Origin: Dyadobacter sp. 676
Lineage (GTDB): Bacteria > Bacteroidota > Bacteroidia > Cytophagales > Spirosomataceae
Direction: 5' to 3'
DNA: 64,000 nucleotides
Assembly: GCF_040448675.1 (NCBI RefSeq)
Contig: NZ_CP159289.1
Coordinates: forward strand, 1,922,001 to 1,986,000
Position 1 is the stretch's first letter. Every line of letters starts with the position of its first letter. The notes under the pieces are model-generated. The model was not told the origin of the DNA, ran no database searches, and worked only from the letters and a program-made list of their open reading frames with translations. This document shows positions 19,648 to 27,203 of this stretch, piece by piece. The translations under genes and the position numbers were made by a program.

Positions 19648-21069
19648 TTAGAAAATCCAGCGGAAGAATGCGTACAGTGTTCCCGACAGCAACATGCTCA
19701 CCGGAAGCGTCAACACCCACGCAATCACAATGTTACGGATCGTACCACCTTGGAGGTTTTTAACCCCTTTGCTAGCTACCATTGAACCCGCGATACCGGA
19801 CGAAAGCACGTGCGTTGTACTTACCGGAAGCCCCATATAGGACGAAACCCCGATCGTACTCGCCGCTACAAGCTCCGCCGAAGCACCTTGCGCGTAAGTC
19901 AGATGCTGCTTACCGATCTTCTCTCCGATCGTGACCACAATCCGCTTCCAACCTACCATTGTTCCGAGGCCCAGGGAAAGCGAGATCATGAGGATCACCC
20001 AGTCGGGAGCGTAATCGGTGTACCTTCTGATACCGTGTTCGCTGCCGGATTGCTTCTTCAAAAATGCGAGATCCGCCGCATTCAGGTTAGCCTGACCATT
20101 GTCGAGAATTGTTTTGATATTGCGGCTCACGAGCAACAGGGAGCGACGCGCTTCCATACGTTCCTCTTTTGGAAAACGGTGCTCGGGCAGCGGGTGGCTT
20201 ATCTGCGCCTGCAAATGCGTCAGCTCGGATTTAACTGTACTCAAATGCTGGCGGTCCGAGATCGACAGCCGCGTCGAATCGATGCGGTTAACCGCCTGTT
20301 CGATGCCTGCCAGGTCGGCTTTCATTTCAATAGGATCTTTGGAATTATCCAATGCAAAATGCGCAGGAACGATACCGATCAGGATCAGCATCACCAGCCC
20401 GACCCCTTTCTGGCCATCGTTGGAGCCGTGAAAAAAGCTCACCAACGTACAGGTCAGGATCAGAATCCCCCGGATCCAGATCGGCGGTGCTTCGTTCTTC
20501 TTGGGCTCGCTGAAAACGACCTCGCGAAGCGGCTTGGACAACGACCTTCTTAATATGAACATGATAATGATCGCGAGCGCAAAACCGAAGATCGGCGACG
20601 TGAGCAACGACATGAAAAGTTCCTGAGCTTTCGTCCAGTTCACTCCGGTACCTTGCGTATTCTCAGGCATCAATGTAAATGCAAGACCAACGCCCAAGAT
20701 CGATCCGATGAGCGTGTGGGAGCTCGAACTCGGCAGGCCGAAGTACCACGTTCCCAGGTTCCAGATAATGGCACTGAAAAGCAATGCAAACACCATCGCC
20801 GCACTATGGTAGACGTTCTGATCGATCAGCAGCTCTACGGGAAGCAGGTTTACAATCCCCATCGCCACCGCGATCCCTCCGAAGAACACGCCGCAAAAGT
20901 TCATGAAACCCGACCATACTACCGCTACATTCGGTTTCAGGGAATTGGTGTAAATAACCGTCGCCACCGCGTTGGCGGTATCGTGGAAACCATTAACAAA
21001 TTCGAATGCACATGCCGCTAAAATACTAAAAGCGAGGAGGAGGAAAATGTCGGTTTCAAGACCAAACAT
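19648..21069 (-). CDS. Inorganic phosphate transporter, PiT family
   Basis: A 473-residue inner-membrane transporter for metal-phosphate uptake with H+ or Na+. Both copies of the PiT signature are visible: GFHDTANAVATVIYTN near residues 27-42 and GLPVSTTHVLSSGIAGS in the C-terminal half, plus GLPSSSSHTLIGSILGVGLA in the N-terminal half. A hydrophilic loop of about 100 residues in the middle (roughly 245-360) separates two hydrophobic halves, as usual for the family. No PhoU-like partner gene is adjacent. The leftward gene ends at a strong terminator. It may matter that a phytase locus lies elsewhere in the window, but the two are not linked. Confidence 0.93.
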   Translation of the reverse strand: MFGLETDIFLLLAFSILAACAFEFVNGFHDTANAVATVIYTNSLKPNVAVVWSGFMNFCGVFFGGIAVAMGIVNLLPVELLIDQNVYHSAAMVFALLFSAIIWNLGTWYFGLPSSSSHTLIGSILGVGLAFTLMPENTQGTGVNWTKAQELFMSLLTSPIFGFALAIIIMFILRRSLSKPLREVVFSEPKKNEAPPIWIRGILILTCTLVSFFHGSNDGQKGVGLVMLILIGIVPAHFALDNSKDPIEMKADLAGIEQAVNRIDSTRLSISDRQHLSTVKSELTHLQAQISHPLPEHRFPKEERMEARRSLLLVSRNIKTILDNGQANLNAADLAFLKKQSGSEHGIRRYTDYAPDWVILMISLSLGLGTMVGWKRIVVTIGEKIGKQHLTYAQGASAELVAASTIGVSSYMGLPVSTTHVLSSGIAGSMVASKGVKNLQGGTIRNIVIAWVLTLPVSMLLSGTLYAFFRWIF

Positions 21070-21156
21070 AAAAGAAGTTGATAGGTTGAATTATTGACGC
21101 AAAACTACTTATAAACGACCTACCCAATGTTAAGAAATTGTTAAGTCGGGTTAATC

Positions 21157-22209
21157 TTAGGTTGTTTCTTTGTTGGCCAACTGCCCGCAAGCGGCATCAA
21201 TATCCTTGCCCCTGCTCCTCCTAACATGCACCGAAACGCCTCTGTCTTCCAGAAAAGCGGCAAATTTATCCAACCGGTCGGCTTCCGTATTTCTGAAATT
21301 AGCCTCCGCGATCGGGTTGTATTCAATGATATTCACACGGGCGGGAACGCGCTTGGTAAACTCCCAAAGTTCTTTCGCATCCTGCAAAGTGTCGTTGAAA
21401 TTATTGAAAACAATGTATTCGAAAGTAATGCGGTTGCCGGTCTTCTTATGGAAATAGTTCAATGCCTCGGCCAGGTTATCGAGCGAGTTCGACTCGTTGA
21501 TCGGCATGATCTGATTGCGCTTTTCGTCGTTGGCGGCGTGCAGCGACAATGCCAGCCTGAACCGCACCTCGTCGTCGGCCAGCTTCTTGATCATCTTGGC
21601 AATACCCGCCGTGGAAACGGTAATGCGTTTCGGCGACATATTGAGGCCTTCGGGCGAAGTGATGTATTCGATGGATTGAAGCACATTGGCATAGTTCAGC
21701 AGCGGCTCGCCCATTCCCATGTAAACAATGTTGGTTAAAGGCGCATTGAAAGTGCTTTCGGCCTGGCGGGCGATGGCTACCACCTGGTCGTATATTTCCC
21801 CGGCTTCGAGGTTCCGCTTGCGGTCCATATAACCGGTGGCGCAGAACTTGCAGGTGAGCGAGCATCCTACCTGACTGCTCACGCAGGCGGTCATGCGGTC
21901 GGCGGCGGGAATAAGCACGCCTTCCACGAGGTTACCGTCAAAAAGTTTGAATGCGGATTTGATCGTGCCGTCGTTGCTGTGCTGTTTTTTGGCAACGTCG
22001 AGCGAGTGGATCACGAAATGCTCGTTCATCAGCTGACGCGTAGCGAGCGAGAGATTGGTCATTTCGTCGAATGAATGGGCCGATTTTTTCCAGATCCATT
22101 CATATATCTGTTTTGCCCTGAAAGCCTTCTCTCCGTGTTCGGTCATCCAGGTTTTGATCTGGTCGACATTCATTTTACGGATGTCCTGCTTTTGCTGTAT
22201 CGTGGTCAT
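21157..22209 (-). CDS. rlmN: 23S rRNA (adenine2503-C2)-methyltransferase
   Basis: A 350-residue radical-SAM methylase that adds a methyl group to C2 of A2503 of 23S rRNA (and A37 of some tRNAs). The radical-SAM motif CSLTCKFC gives C116, C120 and C123. The SAM-binding glycine stretch VYMGMGEPLLNYANV and the Cfr/RlmN motif LALSLHAANDEKRNQIMPIN follow. The conserved C-terminal Cys is in DIDAACGQL. The N-terminal helical RNA-binding part is present (FRAKQIYEWIW). The protein is complete and cytoplasmic. It follows the cvpA-yqeY pair on the same strand with about a 100-bp gap. Confidence 0.97.
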   Translation of the reverse strand: MTTIQQKQDIRKMNVDQIKTWMTEHGEKAFRAKQIYEWIWKKSAHSFDEMTNLSLATRQLMNEHFVIHSLDVAKKQHSNDGTIKSAFKLFDGNLVEGVLIPAADRMTACVSSQVGCSLTCKFCATGYMDRKRNLEAGEIYDQVVAIARQAESTFNAPLTNIVYMGMGEPLLNYANVLQSIEYITSPEGLNMSPKRITVSTAGIAKMIKKLADDEVRFRLALSLHAANDEKRNQIMPINESNSLDNLAEALNYFHKKTGNRITFEYIVFNNFNDTLQDAKELWEFTKRVPARVNIIEYNPIAEANFRNTEADRLDKFAAFLEDRGVSVHVRRSRGKDIDAACGQLANKETT

Positions 22210-22312
22210 TTTCTCTATAATCTGTCAAACACACAGGGCATTCAACTATAATTTTCTGCAAAGGTACTGAAAGTCAATAACGAATGCTTAACCCGGAGCG
22301 AAATTCGAAAGT

Positions 22313-22846
22313 TCAATCGTCGAGATAATCGCGTTTCCATTCGCGGATAATGTCGGTGCCTTTGGGCATGAGCGACAATCCTTTGGTGATTACCGTAGGC
22401 GCGACGGGCACTACGAGCGGGTACAAATATGTATCAGCCGTGCGGTGCGCGGGAATTTTCACGCCGATCGCATCCACCAGCCAGAAAAACACGCTGATAC
22501 CGAAAACCCACGTAAAAACGCCCACCATAGCGCCGGCAAAACTGTCGAAAGTACCCAGGATAGAGTACCGCAACGACCGACGGATGGTGTAGCCGAATTG
22601 GTTCAGAAGAAAAATAGTAGGAAAGAAAATCGCCGAAAAACCCACATAAGGCAGGATCTTCCGCGCGACGCCCTCACTGAAATACGGTGTGAGGATCTCC
22701 ATCCCCAAGCCCAGAAATTTGAAACCCAAAACCATGGCTACCACCATGCCCAGAATCCCGATGATCTCGATCAGCAGGCCTTTGCGGTAACCATGTAATG
22801 CGCCCCATAACAGGGGAAGAAGGATGAGGACATCCAGTAATTTCAT
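22313..22846 (-). CDS. CvpA family membrane protein
   Basis: A 177-residue inner-membrane protein with four predicted hydrophobic segments, starting MKLLDVLILLPLLWGALHGY. The motif G(Y/F)RKGL after the first helix is characteristic of CvpA, linked to colicin V production in E. coli and elsewhere to envelope and purine-related phenotypes. The molecular role is unsettled. The start codon overlaps the stop of the upstream YqeY-like gene by 4 bp (ATGA), so the two are translationally coupled. Confidence 0.88.
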   Translation of the reverse strand: MKLLDVLILLPLLWGALHGYRKGLLIEIIGILGMVVAMVLGFKFLGLGMEILTPYFSEGVARKILPYVGFSAIFFPTIFLLNQFGYTIRRSLRYSILGTFDSFAGAMVGVFTWVFGISVFFWLVDAIGVKIPAHRTADTYLYPLVVPVAPTVITKGLSLMPKGTDIIREWKRDYLDD

Positions 22847-23292
22847 GCGAGCAACGACTTAACCAGCGTGGAAATGACGCGTCCTTCGGCTTGTCCGGCA
22901 AGTTCCTTCGTGGCAACGCCCATTACCTTGCCCATATCCGAAGGCCCGGCAGCGCCTACACGGGCGATAATTTCCTGCAATTTGGCCTTTACTTCGTCCT
23001 CGCTCAATTGTTTCGGCAAGAACTGCTCGATCACCGCCAGCTCGGCTTCTTCCTTCTCCAAAAGATCGGTACGGCCCTGTGCCTTGTAAATATCTGCCGA
23101 CTCGCGGCGCTGTTTGGCAGCTTTGGTCAGAAGTTTCAATTCGTCGTCGGCCGAAAGCTCACCGCTTCCGCCTCCTTTGGTTTCTTCCAACAAAATCAGC
23201 GATTTGATCGCGCGCAACGCACGTAATGTATCCTGATCTTTGGCCCGCATCGCGTCCTTGATACCGCCTTCTACTTGGGATTTTAGTGACAT
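22843..23292 (-). CDS. GatB/YqeY domain-containing protein
   Basis: A 149-residue protein of the YqeY family, related to the C-terminal tRNA-binding helical domain of GatB and possibly involved in tRNA-dependent amidation. It starts MSLKSQVEGGIKDAMRAKD and contains TLRALRAIKSLILLEETK, AKQRRESADIYKAQGRTDLL, EEAELAVIEQFLPKQLSED and the C-terminal GKVMGVATKELAGQAEGR. Its length is standard and it is cytoplasmic. It is the first gene of a leftward pair with cvpA. Directly upstream lies an array of 8-bp repeats, which must contain or flank its promoter. Confidence 0.92.
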   Translation of the reverse strand: MSLKSQVEGGIKDAMRAKDQDTLRALRAIKSLILLEETKGGGSGELSADDELKLLTKAAKQRRESADIYKAQGRTDLLEKEEAELAVIEQFLPKQLSEDEVKAKLQEIIARVGAAGPSDMGKVMGVATKELAGQAEGRVISTLVKSLLA

Positions 23293-23300
23293 GGTAGTTT

Positions 23301-23666
23301 AATGATTGAATGATTGAATGACTGAATGATTGAATGAGTGACCGGGTCGCCGGAGCGATGATTGAATTTTGAATGTGTGAATATTGTCAGTATTAGTCAG
23401 GCATTGTCATTCGGTCATTTTTTGTTTGTAATATTGATTTTGACCAAAAATTAGCTTCAAAAGTGTTTTTAAGTACTCAAATGCTAAATTTGTAACGGAC
23501 CGGCAAAGTTAGTGATTCACTTGAAAACTCGGTTTTATTACCGCCCTATTCAATCATTCAATCATTCAATCATTCAATCATTCAAAATTCACTCATTCCC
23601 CGTTCCACGGCGGCTCATTAGCCAAGCCCCATTCAGTCATTCACTCATTCAGTCATTCAATCATTA
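23301..23666. repeat. Two oppositely oriented arrays of 8-bp repeats around a unique core
   Basis: This 380-bp gap between the divergent yqeY and pdxJ genes holds no gene. The left array (23301-23340) is five units of AATGATTG-like sequence. The right array (about 23550-23666) contains many units of the complementary form TCATTCAA, first as a regular run (23550-23584) and then as variants CATTCAGT and CACTCATT up to 23666. Because the arrays are inverted, they could pair into a long hairpin around the AT-rich core. The core also has TGTCA-containing stretches at 23394-23420. Confidence 0.85.
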
Positions 23667-23673
23667 AAGCATC

Positions 23674-24393
23674 ATGACCCGTCTAAGCGTCAACATCAAC
23701 AAGATCGCCACCCTTCGCAATTCCCGTGGCGGTGACAATCCCAATGTATTGAAGGTAGCGCTGGACTGCGAGCGGTTTGGTGCACAGGGTATTACCGTAC
23801 ATCCGCGACCCGATGAGCGGCATATCCGTTACCAGGATGTGTACGATCTCCGCGAACTCGTAACCACGGAGTTTAATATCGAAGGCAATCCGTCGGAAAA
23901 AAAATTCGTAGAGCTGGTACTGGCCAACAAGCCCGACCAGGTTACGCTCGTACCGGACGCGTTGGGCGCCATTACCTCGAATGCCGGCTGGGACACGATC
24001 ACCCACGGGTCCGTGTTGACCGACCTCGTCGGTACATTCAAATCCGCCGGAATACGCGTTTCGGTTTTCGTGGATGCCGACGAAGAAATGGTGGAAGGTG
24101 CCAAAATCTGCGGTGCCGACCGTGTGGAACTCTACACCGAGCCTTACGCCGCAGGCTATTTCGAAAACCGTCAGAAAGCGGTGCTACCTTTTATCAAAGC
24201 CGCTGAAAAGGCGCGGGAAATCGGTTTGGGATTAAATGCCGGCCACGATCTCAGCCTCGATAACCTGCATTTCCTCAAACAAAGCATTCCCTGGCTCGAC
24301 GAAGTGTCCATCGGCCACGCATTGATCTGCGACGCATTATATATAGGATTGGAGAATACGATCCAGATGTATTTGCGGGAGTTGGAGTTGTGA
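23674..24393 (+). CDS. pdxJ: Pyridoxine 5'-phosphate synthase
   Basis: A 239-residue TIM-barrel enzyme making pyridoxine 5'-phosphate from 3-amino-2-oxopropyl phosphate and deoxyxylulose 5-phosphate in the DXP-dependent vitamin B6 pathway. Family blocks are [66 protein letters not shown] and [12 protein letters not shown] near the C-terminus, ending with the phosphate-binding [17 protein letters not shown]. It is complete and cytoplasmic. The start codon lies 7 bp past the repeat array at 23550-23666, leaving almost no separate leader. Confidence 0.97.
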   Translation: MTRLSVNINKIATLRNSRGGDNPNVLKVALDCERFGAQGITVHPRPDERHIRYQDVYDLRELVTTEFNIEGNPSEKKFVELVLANKPDQVTLVPDALGAITSNAGWDTITHGSVLTDLVGTFKSAGIRVSVFVDADEEMVEGAKICGADRVELYTEPYAAGYFENRQKAVLPFIKAAEKAREIGLGLNAGHDLSLDNLHFLKQSIPWLDEVSIGHALICDALYIGLENTIQMYLRELEL

Positions 24394-24458
24394 AATTCGC
24401 TTTGGATAAGCGCGATGTTACATCCCTACGGGATTCTGATCTACGGGTTCACGACGGA

Positions 24459-24536
24459 TTCTACCAATATTATGTGCCTAACGGCACTTGACTGCCCGTT
24501 GCGCCAAGTCGCGTTAGCAACATACCATTGGTAGAA
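24459..24536. repeat. Imperfect palindrome with 25-bp arms, dispersed-repeat-like
   Basis: Left arm 24459-24483 (TTCTACCAATATTATGTGCC...) and right arm 24512-24536 (...CATACCATTGGTAGAA) pair over 21 of 25 positions around a 28-bp loop. The element lies in the 214-bp gap between the convergent pdxJ and Gfo/Idh genes. Its GGTAGAA ends and the nearby CCCTACGGG resemble intergenic repeats I recall from other Bacteroidota genomes. It could also act as a bidirectional terminator. Confidence 0.65.
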
Positions 24537-24607
24537 AACGTATAAACCTACACAATCCGCAATGTCGATAGGCATGCAACAACAAAACCAATGTCGGTAT
24601 CCGACGA

Positions 24608-26059
24608 TTACCACCCCGTCCGGTACTCCCGCTTCACAAACTGGTTCGCCACATCGAAATTGGTAATCTTCATATTGGGCCCGTCCCACATCAACCGCTG
24701 GCGGCCGGGAAAAATAAAGCCTTTTCCATCCGCTTTGGGCTCGCGGTGCAGATAGGACCGCACCGCCAGGTTACCCATCAGCACGATCTCCGTCAACGGC
24801 CCCGATTGGTCGAATGAGGAACTGGTGTAAGCACCATATCCCTTTTTACACGCCTGGACAAACTGCTGCTGATGTCCCTGCCATCCTCCCTGCACCAACG
24901 CGCGGGGTTTGGTGGCGATCCGGATGCTCGCGAATTTGCTTTCCGGCCAAAGCCGCGGATTTTCGCCAAACATTTCCGCGCTGATAATGCCTTTTGTCCC
25001 GATAAACATTATCCCGCCGTCGACGCTGCCGAAAACGGTTTTATAATCACAGCCATCGGGCAGTTGAGGCCGCATTCCTCCGTCATACCAGTTCAGGTTG
25101 ATTTCCTTGCCCGGCGTTCTGGAAGGGAATTTCAAATGGATGCTTGCAGAAGGCGGGGCGACGTCATCGAAGAATGCCTGCTGAAAGAAATCAGAGTAAA
25201 CGGAGCCGACGCTGCATTCCACGGAAGTCGGGTACCTGAGTTTCAACGCGCGGAAAGGCACATCTATAAAATGGCAGCCCATATCGCCCAATGCGCCCGT
25301 GCCGAAATCCCAGTAACCGCGCCAGCGGAACGGCATATATGCTTCATGGTAATCGCGTTTCGGAGCGGTGCCGAGCCAAAGGTCCCAGTCCACGCCGGCG
25401 GGAACGGGTTGCGACTCCCCTTTGTCTTTGGGAGATTTCACCCCCTGTGGCCACACGGGCCGGTCGGTCCATACCTCGATGGTGTGCACATCGCCGATAG
25501 CTCCCGACTGAACGAGTGCCTCGGTGTTGCGCGTACCGTCGCTGCTGCTGCCCTGGTTGCCCATTTGGGTTACCACCTTGTATTTCTTCGCGGCTTCGGT
25601 AAGCATGCGGGCTTCCCAAATATCCTTGGTTAAAGGTTTTTCCACATAAACATGCTTTCCGAGCTCCATCGCGGCGATCGCGACGGGGTAATGCATATGA
25701 TCGGGCGTGGTGACTATAACGGCGTCGAACGTCTTGCCCTCCTTCTCGAACAGCTTGCGAAAATCCTTGTAATAGGGTGCTTTGGGGAATTGCTTGCGGT
25801 ATTTTTCGGATTGGCGGTCGTCGACGTCGCAAAGCGCGACGATATTTTCGGTACCATTATTAAAGGCCTGCCGTATATTAAAATCGGCCTTGCCGCCACA
25901 GCCCACGGCCGCAATATTCAGTTTGTCGCTCGGAGGAACAAAGCCCCGCCCCAGCACATGCCTCGGGACGATCATCAGACTACCTGCGGCCATTGCGCCG
26001 GTTTTCATAAAACCTCTTCTTCCGATAGTGTTTCCGGATGCCTTTTCGTGATTGTCCAT
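24608..26059 (-). CDS. Tat-exported Gfo/Idh/MocA family oxidoreductase
   Basis: About 483 residues from the ATG at 26059. This start puts the Tat signal TIGRRGFMKTGAMAAGSLM at the N-terminus; an upstream ATG at 26107 is less likely. After the signal comes the NAD(P)-binding strand LNIAAVGCGGKADFNIRQA, then VIVTTPDHMHYPVAIAAMEL and GKHVYVEKPL, with the EKP motif typical of glucose-fructose oxidoreductase-like enzymes. The large C-terminal domain holds KRDYHEAYMPFRWRGYWDFG and GDMGCHFIDVPF. Such proteins act on sugars or their derivatives in the periplasm with a tightly bound nucleotide; the exact substrate is unknown. The gene is isolated and convergent with pdxJ. Confidence 0.92.
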   Translation of the reverse strand: MDNHEKASGNTIGRRGFMKTGAMAAGSLMIVPRHVLGRGFVPPSDKLNIAAVGCGGKADFNIRQAFNNGTENIVALCDVDDRQSEKYRKQFPKAPYYKDFRKLFEKEGKTFDAVIVTTPDHMHYPVAIAAMELGKHVYVEKPLTKDIWEARMLTEAAKKYKVVTQMGNQGSSSDGTRNTEALVQSGAIGDVHTIEVWTDRPVWPQGVKSPKDKGESQPVPAGVDWDLWLGTAPKRDYHEAYMPFRWRGYWDFGTGALGDMGCHFIDVPFRALKLRYPTSVECSVGSVYSDFFQQAFFDDVAPPSASIHLKFPSRTPGKEINLNWYDGGMRPQLPDGCDYKTVFGSVDGGIMFIGTKGIISAEMFGENPRLWPESKFASIRIATKPRALVQGGWQGHQQQFVQACKKGYGAYTSSSFDQSGPLTEIVLMGNLAVRSYLHREPKADGKGFIFPGRQRLMWDGPNMKITNFDVANQFVKREYRTGW

Positions 26060-26123
26060 GCTTGTGTGATCGTTTATTGAAAAACTGCTGGTACGGAAAA
26101 AAGGCACCCGGCGGCAAAGCCTA

Positions 26124-26426
26124 CTATCGACGCCCGAAGGTTTCTGCGATCTTCATCGCCACGCCCATATCGCCGTCAATTTTCAGCTTCCCGGTCATAA
26201 GGGCCATCATAGCATTCAGATCGCCGTCGATAAGCTTCAATGCGTTTTTTACCGAAACTTTGAAAGTGCAATCAGCCTCCGCATCGGTATCCGAAACGTT
26301 GTTGGGTACCGATTTGCCGTCGACGAACAAAACACCCTCGTCCGTTACAAATTTGGCCGTAGCATCCAGGCCGCTGTCCGTTCCGAGTATATTTTTAATG
26401 CGATCAGTCAGAATTTGAAGGCTCAT
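26124..26426 (-). CDS. SCP2 sterol-binding domain protein
   Basis: A 100-residue stand-alone SCP2-like domain (lipid/acyl-CoA-binding alpha-beta fold). The sequence shows the family pattern of a strand with a hydrophobic face (GVLFVDGKS), ADCTFKVSVKNALKLIDGDL, then MMALMTGKLKIDGDMGVAMK near the C-terminus. No signal or membrane segment is present. In bacteria such small SCP2 proteins may bind lipids or act as transfer modules; no partner is visible. It lies just upstream (65 bp) of the Gfo/Idh gene on the same strand, so co-transcription is possible. Confidence 0.88.
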   Translation of the reverse strand: MSLQILTDRIKNILGTDSGLDATAKFVTDEGVLFVDGKSVPNNVSDTDAEADCTFKVSVKNALKLIDGDLNAMMALMTGKLKIDGDMGVAMKIAETFGRR

Positions 26427-26582
26427 AAGTACCGTTTGTTAGAAAGTTTAAGTTTTTTGCCGGATTAAAAAACGACAAATGTAGCCCGGCCGGAAGAATA
26501 TTCAAATGGCTTTGGTGTTTTCACCGAAAACGGCAAATTTTACGTCCTTCATCAGAAAACCTGCTGATCTGTTATTAACTGA

Positions 26583-27065
26583 ATGAGTGCACCTGTGAAT
26601 CGTCCCACGTTCCTTACGATTTTGTGTTTTCTTACCTTCATGAGTGCTGTTTCGGGCCTTTGGACCCAATCGGAAAGGCTCTGGAACCCGGGCATTACCG
26701 CTGACAAAACCCGCGAAACGTTTGAAGCCGTCCGTGAAAACCTCGACCGGCAGGCACAAACCGCCGAGGCGAAAACCATGGACCGGATGTTCGAAGCCGT
26801 AATCGAGCAAACCACCGCCGAAAACATTAAAACCGGGGCCATTATCATGCTCATCTTCGAATCGCTTTCGCTATATGCGGCCTACTTGATGTGGCACCTG
26901 CAGCGGCGGGGTTATTACCTTTATCTGGGCGGGATGGCGGTCGCGTTTATCGCGCCCTTACTGATGATCGGCGGATGGATGGGCGTCATTACCGCGATGG
27001 CCGGCGTATTTTTCAGCGTCTTCATGGCGATCCTCTACGCTTTCAACCTGAAACACATGTATTAA
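26583..27065 (+). CDS. Small four-helix membrane protein of unknown function
   Basis: I do not recognise the family. The 160-residue protein has a first hydrophobic helix (FLTILCFLTFMSAVSGLW) followed by a charged stretch of about 60 residues with Asp, Glu, Arg and Lys in helical spacing. Three more hydrophobic helices follow (IIMLIFESLSLYAAYLMW, GGMAVAFIAPLLMIGGWMG and ITAMAGVFFSVFMAILYAF). It should be an inner-membrane protein with a soluble loop between helices 1 and 2. It is divergent from the SCP2 gene and upstream of the PPIase gene, from which a 138-bp gap separates it. Confidence 0.8.
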   Translation: MSAPVNRPTFLTILCFLTFMSAVSGLWTQSERLWNPGITADKTRETFEAVRENLDRQAQTAEAKTMDRMFEAVIEQTTAENIKTGAIIMLIFESLSLYAAYLMWHLQRRGYYLYLGGMAVAFIAPLLMIGGWMGVITAMAGVFFSVFMAILYAFNLKHMY

Positions 27066-27150
27066 AGCCTTTAAATCGTCCTCTTGTTCGCTCCGGCCGG
27101 CCACGCAACGTCCGGATGTTACCAATAATTGTAAATAGGGATGTAAGATC

Positions 27151-27181
27151 TTGCATTCCATGAAGAAAACTTTTTATTTTG
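27151..27181 (+). promoter_or_regulatory. Possible Bacteroidota-type promoter for the PPIase gene
   Basis: TTG at 27151-27153 and TATTTTG at 27175-27181 are 21 bp apart, approximating the -33 TTTG / -7 TAnnTTTG pattern of the primary sigma factor in this phylum, with one T missing from the -7 box. It lies 23 bp before the ATG. Judged by eye only. Confidence 0.35.
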
Positions 27182-27203
27182 CGCACTAATTTGAATCGAG
27201 AAA

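Noticed and set aside
23301..23666. Possible CRISPR array
   Set aside because: Units are 8 bp with no spacers and the two arrays are inverted; there are no cas genes in the window.
24441..24689. Short open frame at the end of the Gfo/Idh gene
   Set aside because: It overlaps the palindromic element and the end of a clear gene and shows no protein features.
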